Shown here one piece after another: positions 12,178 through 23,900 of a DNA stretch of 64,000 nt. This DNA is from Centropus unirufus. Its lineage: Eukaryota; Chordata; Aves; Cuculiformes; Centropidae. The position numbers and the translations under genes are program-made. Positions within the stretch are counted from its first letter, which is position 1; every line of letters starts with the position of its first letter. A model generated the notes under the pieces. It was not told the DNA's origin, searched no databases, and saw only the letters and a list, made by a program, of their open reading frames with translations. The DNA lies in the NCBI GenBank assembly GCA_013397695.1, contig VYZI01000147.1, positions 1,586,777 to 1,650,776 of the forward strand, read 5' to 3'.

Positions 12178-13345
12178 AATGATGGGGATAAATCAATATA
12201 GTCGATAAATTTGAGGTGCACTCTATGCAGTTTGCTGCATGCTTATTAGGTAAACACTGATTACTGCAATGAACTGACAAATAAGAGTGAACTCTTGTAC
12301 TAGACCTGCTGTCCTTAAACTATGTACTGTATTAAAGAAAAAATAACCTCTTGGTAACATGCTCATGTCTCGATGGTCACACGTATATGTCTATATGTTA
12401 TGGCTGAATCTGTGTGCATATGTAACACTTGCGGTTTAAATTAACTGGAAATCAGTCTTCTCTAATGACCATCTCAAAATTATAACCTGGAATATATCAC
12501 AAGTGCTCTGCTGTATTTCACTCACCCGTATGATCCGCTGTTTTGCATTTTAGGGTAGCAGGGAATGATGATATCCCAGTAATGAGCCTTTGATTATGAC
12601 AGGCATTCTTTCAAGATTCTAAAGGTCACTTAGACTGTTGTCAGGAAAGCAAAATGAATAAAAGCTGGGAAGAAGCTGGTAATAACACATCTATCTGACA
12701 GGGCTCTATCCTACTAACGGTGACTGCTGTATGATTTGTGTTAGCATATAATCCTTGTTGACCAAAGTTGTGCAGCTGTGTATACTCTGTGCTCAGGACT
12801 AGAACTCCAATGCTCACGAGCTGGTATGTTTTAGTGTTTTGCCTATATTATGTAATGACTAGGTGGTCTTACTGTCATGATGGAAATATATCTTGATCTA
12901 TTTTTCTTATGGATTTGTTTCTATCATCTCACATTTTCTTTTTTGAAGCAAAATGTCTTTCCTTTTTACCTAATTTTATATGCTGCTAAATGTATTTTAA
13001 ATACACTGTTTTGCAAACCTTGGCAGTTTCTTTGAGAACTGAACCATGTGTACTGGAAAAAGCTATGTAAATAGATGGTTGTACAAAGAATATCTTATCT
13101 TGTGCCTGTATGACTTTTAAAGCTCTTAGAGTGTGGATATTGAGGGAGGATGTATAATTTACCCAACTGCTCTGAATATTAATTTGTAAATTCTGCAAAT
13201 TTTAAAAATTTCTGTAGATTGAGATACAGTGTTTGGATATTGAGGTTTTTTTTCAGTTGGTTTTCCTTTTTTCCCCCCAGAAACTATCAGTCTGTAAAGT
13301 ATAGTTTATGTAGGTAACACTTAAATAAAGATGTGAATGTGAACT
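12178..13345 (+). other. KIF21A: KIF21A 3'UTR
   Basis: AT-rich, stop-dense sequence from the stop codon to the first strong polyadenylation signal. An ATTAAA at 12331-12336 and an AATAAA at 12657-12662 could serve shorter transcripts. A Pumilio-type TGTAAATA lies at 13066-13073. The extent is inferred from the signal at 13324, so the exact cleavage site is uncertain. Confidence 0.7.
13324..13329 (+). terminator. KIF21A: Polyadenylation signal AATAAA (distal, KIF21A)
   Basis: AATAAA is followed about 25-40 bases on by a T-rich element (ctatttctctttgccttttt), the normal arrangement for cleavage and polyadenylation. Confidence 0.7.
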
Positions 13346-14885
13346 ATTTCTCTTTGCCTTTTTCATCATACTTGCTCATAAAAACTTGCTTCCTTGCAAA
13401 GCTTCCGCATACAAAGTGCACAGTTTTACACAGTGCAGTAGAACAGCTTGCTGTGTAATATCGCCCATAGGTTGTTCTGGTGTCTCCTGTCTGTGCTCTC
13501 ATTGGCCATTATTTGTGTTTTGACAGTACTTAGGAACCCCAGTGGGATTCCCTCATGCTAAGTAAAGTACAGCCTTAAAATGAAGCAGATGGCTCTTGTT
13601 CCTAAGAGATGACAGCTCTTACCTTGTTGCATATGGTCTGTCAAACAAAGAAAAGTTCTGATGCCTCTTAATGATCTTGGAAGAATTAATTCCTTCTCAG
13701 CTCAGCTTGAAAGGAGATGACAACATATACTGCTTGCGAGTTGAGGTTTCTGATTTATTCCAGATTTTGGCAGAAATGAGTAATGCTACATATTGTTGAG
13801 AAACTATGTACAGGTTAGTTGAAATCAACAGCAGCAATACCAATTAGGGTTTCTTGATGGTGCTTTTTGGCTGCTCAGGGGGATGCACACAGTGAAAAAC
13901 TTGGGGCCATATCACAACTTGAGCAGAACCCCCAGTGGAGGTGGATTTCTGTGCAGGACTTGAGAGGGGCTTTGTGTGCCTGATGGAGGGTCACTGTTCC
14001 ACCTGGCCCAGTGGCCACCCACTGTGCCGAGCTTCTCTGATGATGCCAACAGCTTGGTGACCCCTGGATTTGGAGCCGATGAACAGTCATAGCCACCCTC
14101 TGGGGAGCATACCTAGCTGTGGGTTTGCAGTGTGTCTGTAGGGTTCATATGAATATTGTGTCTCGCAACTGCAGGACAAAAGCCCTTGCGAACCTAGGGA
14201 ATGACTGCCTGCTGTCCATATGTCCGAGGGGTTGTTGTGGGACTGTAACATTCCATATGGTTGAGGAGCTGGCGTGGTGGCACTCCGAATTGCAGATTTT
14301 TCTCTCTGGTGGTGTTTGACAGCACAGACATTTTTGCTTTACAAAGCTGTCTCCTGAAAGCTACAGATATAACCTGGATAATGTATGTGCAGGAAGATTT
14401 TTTTCTTCCAGGAAAATCTTACCATGGAACACAGCTGTATGTTGCCATCAAGTAATTGGAAGAAAATTGTCATTTTGCAAAGGTCACAGTAACGATGTCT
14501 CATCTTAATGGAGAATACTTCAACTGTTTGTTTTTCTCCAGACATTGTGTTTGTACAGTAGAACTGCAGATGTGACAAAAGTTATTATGAAATCAGGTAA
14601 GCACTGGATTTGAGTTGCCTGAAGATATTTGTTTAAAAAAATTGGTGGTGGTCTCTGAAAATTTCTAAGGAGTTCTGGGGAAATACTGTTCTCTCTCCAA
14701 GTTGAGTTGACCAAAGTTTGTGGGCAAATTACTGACTGCATCAGTTTTATCTGCTTAGATATGTTCCTAAATACAGGCAAGGTCATGTGTTATAATTAAT
14801 CTCAGGTAAGATACGAACATTGAGAAAATATTTGCAATGCTTCTTGTTACATAACTGAACCAGTGGTTATCGTGCCCCTGCCCTG
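13346..14885. other. Intergenic spacer between KIF21A and the GH31 gene
   Basis: About 1.5 kb. A slightly GC-richer patch lies at 13860-14110. I see no gene, CR1 tail or RNA. The last 100 bases should include the GH31 proximal promoter; an AT-rich tataattaat lies at 14791-14800, but it is not a good match to a named liver/intestine factor site. Confidence 0.6.
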
Positions 14886-14893
14886 GATAAAAG
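14886..14893 (+). promoter_or_regulatory. TATA-like box of the GH31 gene
   Basis: GATAAAAG lies 35 bases upstream of the ATG at 14928. With usual TATA-to-start spacing, transcription would begin near 14916-14920, giving a very short leader of about 10 bases. The start codon context (cgaccATGg) is favourable. The start site is inferred. Confidence 0.55.
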
Positions 14894-14927
14894 GCTCTGT
14901 GCTGCCTGCAGAAATCTGCTCTCGACC

Positions 14928-14973
14928 ATGGCGAGGATCAGGAGCCTGTGTTTCTTGGCTGCTGTGCTAACAG
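14928..14973 (+). CDS. GH31 exon 1: start codon and signal peptide
   Basis: It encodes MARIRSLCFLAAVLT plus one base; the donor is acag|gtaaac. Exon 2 continues ALGGCLGSG. Two Arg followed by a Leu/Ala-rich core is a typical signal peptide. Support comes from the TATA-like box, the start context and exact phase with exon 2. Direct transcript proof is lacking. Confidence 0.75.
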
Positions 14974-17900
14974 GTAAACGTATGGTACTTGTATTTTGTC
15001 CTAGGCTTCAAAAATAAAATATGAATGTGACAACAGAAGAGTTAGAAGGAAAGGCAACCTTTTTACGTGGAAAAGGAGAGATCAGGCATGGTTTTAACTC
15101 CACCTGAGATGACGCCATGGGAGGATAACAGGGTTAAAGCATGTATGGAAATATATCCCAGTCAGCTCTTGGGTATCAGCATGGACTGGAGTCAGTGGGA
15201 CCGTTCAGCTGCTGACAGCTCCCCTGGGCTTTGCAAGTGGTTTGCTAGGTTGTTGGGTTTTTTTTCTCGATATTACCAGAGCCTAATTCAGTGACAATAT
15301 GTCTTCAGCTGCTAAATCAAGGAAGAGGTAACCTCTGCGACAAATGTCTTTGGAATGGGGATGAATCCAAAATGTGAAGTCTAATACTATTAAATCAAAA
15401 GGCATGTGCTAATTCCTTGCTTATGCCTCATTGCTGCGTTTTCAAATCTAGTTTCACAAAATTGAAGTAATTTTTTTTTTAAAACTGATGGTACTTTTTC
15501 ACATATATCTTTCAACCTGCCATGCTTTAGCTTCTGTTCCCATGGAAATTATCATGGAAAAGCAGCAAGTAGCCCTAGCTGTGGCTATATTCAACTGCTC
15601 ATTTGCATTTCATCGTCTTTGTCTGTTTGCAGACAAATACACTGAAAATGATGTGGAGATTCTAAACTCAAAATGTTTTTAAAAAGTAGGGAAGAAAAAT
15701 TGCATCTTCCCTGTTGCTGCTATTGGTGCCATTTGTACTCTAAAAAAAAAGTAAGTCCAGGAACAAGAAGTGATTGAGGTTGCAGTCTTTTTGGCTGTTC
15801 ATTACCTGCAATAGCTCATTTTCAAAATATGCTGAAAAATTTAAGCTCTGTATCTCCATCAGGGACAGTACAAGGGGAAGGCCTAAAGTAAGCTTTGTTT
15901 CACTAAGACCATTCATGAATCCTTCCCAATTTTGGCTCCAAGGAGAAATAATTTAGGGATTGCAGAGGGATGTTCATAGTCCTATTGTGCTTTGGATGGA
16001 ATAAAGGATCTGAATTTAGGGTTTCCCTATGTGACATTTTATGGTGTGTGAATGCTGGACAGAGAGCATCTAGCCTATGACTGCCCACCCAGAAAACAGG
16101 TGGAAGCTCAGTCTGCCTGTCTGGCCGCTGGCCAAGGTTAACAGGACTTCACCCATTAATTCCTGCCTCTGGAAGGTAGGTGAGGGGCTGTGACAACAAA
16201 GAGCAAACTCAGCTGCACACCCTGGGAGCATCAGACCCGAGTGTCAGACGCTCCCACATCTAAGGAGTGGATGAGGGTTTTCTTAAGAAAAGACAAATCA
16301 TGGCAGCACTCAGTTCCTGCGTTTTAAACTGTTATTTCCTCAGCTCCTGCTTTTCTGCATTCCCATGCCCAACTTGTAAACCCACTCTGGCATTCAACAT
16401 GATGGCATTTCCTAGTGGATATACACTCTTGTTCTGTAAATTTTCTCAGTATGTAATTATTGCTTGTGCACATCTGCTTGTAAAATTCTGTGTGGAGAAG
16501 CCCAGACTGCATCAGCAATCACATTTTAAACTTTCAAACAAACAACAGTCCACATTAAAAAAAAAATAATAAAAGTAAAGCAGTTATTTTATGGAGAAGA
16601 GGAATTCTCTTTCAAGTAGATTTAATCTTTGGATATTGCTGCAATGATTAAAATGATATAAGGTAACTTGAAAATAAAGATTCTGTGTGAAGTGCTCCTG
16701 CTCTCTTTAAGAATGTTGGAAAACAGAGCATTTTGTTGACACAGCAGGAAGCAAGTCCTGGGGTTCCCTGGCTCTTGGAAGCTTTGCTCTGTTCCTAAGT
16801 GGGTTTTGTCAGAATGATTCTGGGAATGACTAATTTGTGCCTTTTCTCTTACTGCTGGCATTTTCCCTTTAGCCAAAACCTTACCTTTTTTTTAAACAAA
16901 ATACCAATACTACATATATGTAGTAATCATAGAATAGAGAAATGAAGCCTAACACAAACATATGCATAATCAGTATTTCCTTATATGTGTATAACAGGCA
17001 GGTGCATGCTGATTTACTCTATTTGTGTGTATATGCTCATCTATAGAGATAAGCTCTAAGTATAATACGAGAACAAGTCTACAGAAAATGTAGCATTTTA
17101 GTACCTGTAGCAGTTCTAGCCCTGATGGAAGCACACATCCTGCTCAGCTGGCCTGAAGTGTTGCCTTTGTGCCTCACCAGCAGTTTCATTAGCCTGTGAT
17201 TAAATTTCCCGTGAGTACTTCAAGAAAATTGTGTTGCAGGTAACAATTTTAAGCTGAAAGAGCATAGATTTAGATTAGATATTAGGAAGAAGTTTTTTAC
17301 AGTGAGGGTGGTGAGGCACTGGAACAGGTTGTTCTGAGAAGTCATGGATGCCCTATCCCTGAGCGTGTTCACGATTAAGTTTTAATGACGCTTTAAGCAA
17401 CCAGATCCCGTGGAATGTATCCCTGCCCATGGCAGGAGGGTGGAATTAGATGGTTCTTAAGGTCCCTTCCAACCCAAACCCATCTATGATTCAATGAATA
17501 CCGACCCACTGCCTCGATTTGTAAAAGAAACCATTTGCACTTGTTTTGGTCATGAGCAGGCGTGCCGCTCTGCTGTCGTCTTGGTCAAAAGAGTCGTGTG
17601 TTAACCCCAAAATGGGGAAAAAAACACAACAACAAAAAAACATAAAGAAGCGTGTGGTGGTGGTGTTTTCTTTGAAAAATAAAAAAACGGTTTTCTGTTG
17701 CTCTGTTTTGCCCCTGTGTCCAGCCCTAGGTGGGTGCCTTGGCTCGGGCCAGGGTGGGCAGTGTCCCGGCTCTGTGGCGGTGCAGAAGCGCGTTGACTGC
17801 CATCCTCAGCCGGGCGCTTCCCAGGAGGCTTGTGAGGCGCGGGGCTGCATCTGGTGTTCCACTGACGTGGCCAATGCTCCCTGGTGCTTCTTCCCTGAGG

Positions 17901-20900
17901 ACAGTCCCTACGGCTACTCGCTGGGTGGGAACACTGAGAGGACGGCCAAAGGCTGGAGGTAAGCGTGCAGGGCTCCTGCGGTGCTGGAGTCCGGCACTGC
18001 GCAGCAACTACTGCTGCTGCCCTGGGGGCAGCTCCCTGGAGACCTTCTCCAGGCTGCTTTGCTCCCACATGCTCAGCTTGCAATGAGGAGGATAATGGGC
18101 ATATTTCCCTTCATATAAATCACGCAGATTTGGGGCCTTGTGCTCACACCATGGTGCTGGTGACAAAATCAGGGGCTGGAACAGAGTGGCCACTCCCATC
18201 CTGGGAGCTCTGTCCCAAGAGTTCTCCTGTCTTCATTGCACCTATTTTATCCATTAATGCTGAGGATTGCCTAAGCTTACCTCAGAGGTTTTCTCCTGTT
18301 GAGTCAATGATTGGTTTTTAAAGAGCTGGCACGGAAAAGTTGAGTGGTTCCCCTCTGCCTGTACCAGGATGGTACCATGATGTCCTGGCAGCTGTACCAG
18401 TGTGTGTTTCCACCGCAGGGTAACGCTGAACAAGCGCCAGGCCTTGTCCCTCTTTGGAAATGACATTTCCCCAGTCGTCTTGGAAGTGGAGTTCCAGACA
18501 AAAGACAGACTCCGGTTCAGGGTGAGTATCTGGGTGCAGGATCGTCGAACCGGAGCAATGCGTGCTGAGAAGCAAAGCTAACCCCAACTTTCATTGCCTT
18601 GCTTTAGCTCTATGACCCCAACAGGCAGCGCTTTGAAGTCCCCCTCAAGATTGACTCCCCCGGGGTTGCTGCCGAAGAGGCCACCTACGACGTGGAGTTT
18701 GTGGATGACTCCTCGCACTTCAGGATCAGGAGGAAAAGCACTGGCACTGTTCTGTGAGTACCAGATGTCGCTAGTGTAGTTTTTCACAGAAATTAAGAGT
18801 GACAGGGTGAGCGCTGTTTCCTCACACCCTATTGCTTGGGGGTGTGTGACACGGGTCCAAGCACGAGCTGGATGTACATGAACAGATTTATGGCTTGTCC
18901 CTGGAAAGCACTCATTATTAATGGAAGTGTTTGCCTCTATAACAGACAATGATCTATGCACATGTAGGAAAGGTTATTCACCAAGTCAAATAACTTTTGA
19001 GGCTATGTGGTCACAGTTTGGGATGCTGTGACTCAATTCATGTAGGCATTAAACTAAGATTTAGTTTAATTTAGGTTAATTTAGTTTAATTTAGTTTTTT
19101 TTAATATGTCAGCAATCGGCACAAAATCTCTTGCCACGCTCCAAGAGGTAGGTTTAGGAAATGAAAGCTCAGAGACACAGAGGCCACAAACCCCTCACTT
19201 CTACTGATTTCAGTGTGTGGCATTTGTGGGTCTGTTTTGCCATGCTGCAAAAATACCAGTTGTATTCACAAGCTGAGTACTGGAAGTTTAACTTCAGTGA
19301 GAGCTCTCTTTGCCAACAAATATCACCAGGGGTCATGATTCTTATTTTCTTAGATTCCCCTAATACACCTCTAGTGTGCAATGCTTCCTACCAAGAGCTT
19401 TTTGGAAGGAGTAGCTCCCTGCATCCCAGTCAAGTAATGCTCCTGCCAGGTGCATTTGGAGATGCTATGGTGTGCGTTAGCAGCAGTCTCTGGCTGTCTG
19501 TGGTGACAAATAAGTGTTACAGACCACTCTGGGTTACTGCTGCTTGACTCAGGCAAGTGGAAGAGGTGCACAGAATATGGAAACATGGACCCCATTCATA
19601 TTACACTGTGACTGTGTCTATATTAATAGTGTCTATATCAATATTTTAATTCAGATCAGCGGCATGTTGACTGGTTATACCCACATTTTGTGCATTGATT
19701 GACATTGCGGTGGCCCCAAGAAGCATGGATGAGGTTCTTTCCACATGGCCTTGCCAGGACGTGTGCTCTGGTAGCGTGTGCGGTGCATTCTGGCGCTGTG
19801 CAGTGCAGCTGCTGAGTCCGCAGCACCAGCTCTGCCTCCCTTGCACCTCGCCACTAATGCAAACACTCCCAGAGGTCACTGGGATCCAAGTGGTTCATTG
19901 TATGCGTTAGAAAATGTAACCCCACATCAAGAAAGTAAAATATCACTTAGATTTTTTTTTTCCCTCCCCCAAAATCTTTTTGTTAAACAGACTCAAATGA
20001 TATGCATTATCTTTGTAAGGATGGCTTAATATGTGTGATGTGTAAGTGAGGCAATACAACCCTCAGAATGGTTTGAGTCTGCAGATGGAACCAAAGCCCT
20101 GGTTTTTTAATGAGCTGCCCATCCTTTTAAATTACAGTCTTGTGGCATCTCTTTTTATATACATTACAGCCAATGCTGTAAAGTTTTCTTTTTGCAGGAT
20201 ATTGTAAATGAATATATTGTCTTCCTCCGATAAGAGAAATAAATTATTTCCTCGTTAGTCCTCACAGCTTTGTGAGAACAGTGGGCTTCTGTTAAAGGTC
20301 CAATTTTCTTCCCTGTGTACCAAGAGATGCTTGCAAGGGCTCGTTGGTTGGCACAGTGATGTAAGGGGCGAATGCTCGACAAGGCATGGCAAGTGGTGAC
20401 CTCATGGCCCGTTCCCAGTCAGCCCTCCTCATCTTCACCCAAGCCCCAAGGATTTAGGCTCAGTCAGGACATGCTCAAACTTGGCACATCCCAGTTAAAG
20501 GGAAAAAAACTGGCACGGAGTGGATGCAGGTTTTGATCTGCTGAGCTGCCAGAGGCACAACTGCAGCCAGAGGCAGAGGAGCAGAAGTTGAACCCTGCTT
20601 AGGGCTCAGCTCCTACCTAGCTGAGCAGGCTTTCAGGCAGGAACATCCACAGGCCTGGAGCAGCTTCCTCCATCCCCCTGGAAGGGGGGCATCCCTGTGT
20701 GCCCCCAGGTCTGTGCTCGGCGGAGCTGCGGGCATGAGGCGCAGCAGGGATGTGCTGCAGGGAGGTAGAGGGCAGCCGTGCTTTTAGCAGCATCGCACAG
20801 CGCTTGGCAGTGGCGCTGGGCATCGCTCCTGGAAGCGCACGCTGCCTCCGGGCAGGTTAAGGAGTTCTCCTGAAACCCAATCAACCCCAGAAAGAGGACA

Positions 20901-23900
20901 TTGCAAGTGAATATAATGCACAGGTAATGGGTTTTTATCCTGCAAGCAGTGGCAGGGCTGCTACTAAAAGATTCTTGTCAGCAGACACACAGGATTTTTT
21001 GCATATAGAAAGGGAAATTATATGTTCCAGGGAATTTTTGTTTTGTGTGCAATGGCACAGCCAGTAGTTACAGACTGAAAGATCACATCCTGGCAGGGAG
21101 CCATTCCTCTCACAGCTAAATCGCATTTGGAGTTCAATTCCCCGTGTGAGGAACAGAAATGCTTTCTTCTCATTTGCTTCCCTGTTTGTCCCATCACCGT
21201 GAGTGAAGGCAGGTGCTCAGGGATACCTCCGCAACCTGACTCAGAGGGATCTGCAGCCTCTTTAGCCACCGTAAGAGCTGTGCAGAGGGAAATCTTCCTT
21301 CAGAACAGGGAAGCAAGCATTGTATATCCTGGCCTAAAAGCCATTGGCAGCTGCATATTCTTGACTGGGGAGGATGAATCCTCAGGAAGGATGTTCCGGG
21401 AACATCCCACCCATGACTGCCACGGCTGGCTGGGTCCAGTGAGCACTGGTGACATCTGGCAGGTTAAGTAGCTTTTCATGTTGGTTCAACCTGTCCAAAG
21501 GCAGGTTTGGATGTGTGGGAGGTGGGTTTGAGTGCACTCCACAGCAAGGGCTCAGCAGGGACCACTGCAAAGCGTCTTCATCATTGCCTTGTCCACCATC
21601 CCTCTCGCAGGTAGCAGGCTGCAGAAAAAGTGCTAAACCCCGAATCTTTCCCTTTTCCATCCAGAGGTGGGAGCTGCTCCTTCAGGGCACCCAGCACACC
21701 CAGTTCCCGGCAGTGAGCTACAAAACCTCTGTGCTGAATTAGGTCGGGCTGTGTAGGTGAGTGTCCCTGAGAAACAGGCAAGTGGGTAACACCTGGAGGA
21801 CTTCAGTCTGCTATTTTAAGATGTGAATGGCTGTGGCCTTGCTGTCTCAACGAACAGCTGAATCAGTTTTTAATCTGCGTATGCACACAAATATTGCTCA
21901 GAACAGTTGATGTGAGCAAATATAGCCTCCTCAGCAGGTGTTGCAGTTGTACTCCCCTGGTGTGGGTGGATAATAACCCGTGTCTACACCAAACCAGGTC
22001 TAGGTGCTCTGCTGCACATTTCCAGTGTCTCTGACATCATCTCTGCTTTTCCAATGCAAAGCAATCCCAAGTCCTCATAAATCTATTTCACATGATGCTC
22101 CTTGCCTGCCACCAGCAGCTCTGCAGGACTGGATGACCCATGCTCCTCCACCAAAAGCCTAAAATCCCTCATGACCTCCAGGGTGCTCTGGCACAGCTGA
22201 TGGTCCATGAGGGGAGGGAGCAGCCTGTCCTAAGCAGAAACATGGCATGGGTTTGGGCAGTTCTTTCTAAGTCAATGCTTGTATATCCCTCCCTTCCTTT
22301 CTGTTTCTATCCCACTGGCAGGGTCTGCGTTCTACAGAATTTGTGGAGGTGGGGTGGCTGATGGCAGGGCTCCCCATCTGTCTGCTTCACCATAGAAGCC
22401 CCTTCAAGCTCTGCCGCTCATGGCCACAGAACCTCCTCCTTACGAGGAATGATTTAATACCACATTGGAAACATCGCAGGGGAGAGGCAGTGGGGTCTTT
22501 GTGGCGTTACTGAACATGCTTTATGGTATCTCTCCCACTTGCCACGTGTGAGGAGCCTTTGCCATGGGCAAACTACCCAAGCACCGGCTCAAGGAGGGCA
22601 GGACAGACTTAGGGCTCTGTAATCACAATAATGGAGAGGAATAAATTATGTGAGGAGACATTAACAGCTGATTGCAAACCTCACGCAGAGCCAGGAGCAA
22701 GAATAAGAGGCCAAGTCTTGCCACATTTTCAGCTTGCTGCAAGGTAATCAAGTGACAGCTGCTGCTTTGCCTGCATGGGGTGAAAATTAGATGGGGTTGT
22801 GCAGGGAAATGATCCAGACACTACTGGTGGGTTTCGGGACCAGAAGCTGTTGGGCTACCTCCCTTTCTCCTTCCAGTAATGTCTCTTGGCTTACTCCCTC
22901 TTATCTTACTCCTCTTCCACTGCTGTTCTTATCGCTGTCCCATCCAGTCCTGCCTGCTCCTGCTCCTCTTCACCCTCTCCCATGCTCCAGCTGTTTCACT
23001 GCTGGCCAGGAAAAGCTCTGCATGGCCATGGGATTGAAGAAGTGCCACCTCCACTTTCTCACTGATGAGGTGCCAAGGAAGTCAGATAAGATCCCAGGGC
23101 AGGCAGAGCGCTGCTCCCATATATGTCAGGTGTTTTCTGTTTTGCTGGGGAAACCCAGAAACCTACAGCTGATATAAGGCTGCAAGTTTTAGATCTGGGC
23201 TATAAAAGGCAGGGCCTGGGGACTGGATCTCCCACCCTGGAAGCTAAGCTCCCAAGCTAATGGCCTCCTGAGGTAGTGGAGGCTGCACAAAACCTCTCCT
23301 TGCTCCCATGATGACTGCAAAATACCTGTTTTGGCAAGTCAGTGTAATCGGTGGCAAGAGGCTTTGCAAGAAATTTGTCTTTGGTTTTGATTTAATAAAC
23401 CCTTTCTCACGCTATCCTCGCTGTTATTGCAGCTTTACCAGGAAACTGGTCCATCTTTGGCCAGGGCTTTACAGTAATAAGAAGAGGAGAGGAAATACTG
23501 GGTTGTAGTAAGGCAGGTGAGGGAGCAAAATGAAGCCTCTACATCATTCAGTGGCACATGCTCTCGGGTTGAGCTCTATTCTCCTTTCTGCTCCTGCCAC
23601 TAAGAGCAGCAGCCACTGGAGGAGGTAGGATCAAGTGTGAGCACGAGGGCTTCAAAAGAACATAGATTTCCTCAAGAACAGAGAGTAAAAGGCCAGCAAC
23701 TCTTTGCCTTAAGGCAACAATAAATAACAAAGACATCCTCGTTCTGCAGCGTGAGATTACTCTGTGGGACTCATTGCCCCACAGGCAGCGCTTAGCAGGA
23801 TGCACGTTCAAGCAGATAAAAAAATCATCTGTAGGAAAAAAACCAACTAATTTTGTCTCCACGTTTCACAACATAAGCTAATTCTATGAAAACAGCCAGA

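Larger units (their letters stand above)
14974..17723 (+). other. GH31 intron 1
   Basis: 2.75 kb. It holds an 18-bp perfect palindrome (16908-16925), a CR1 tail at 17247-17499 and A-rich sequence (17618-17690) just before exon 2. No further exon is recognised. Confidence 0.7.

Noticed and set aside
17546..17723. In-frame ATG and open frame running into exon 2, which could give a longer N-terminus with a hydrophobic stretch
   Set aside because: The upstream part is A-rich low-complexity intron with a clean splice acceptor at 17,723; exon 1 with its TATA-like box and matching phase is the better start.
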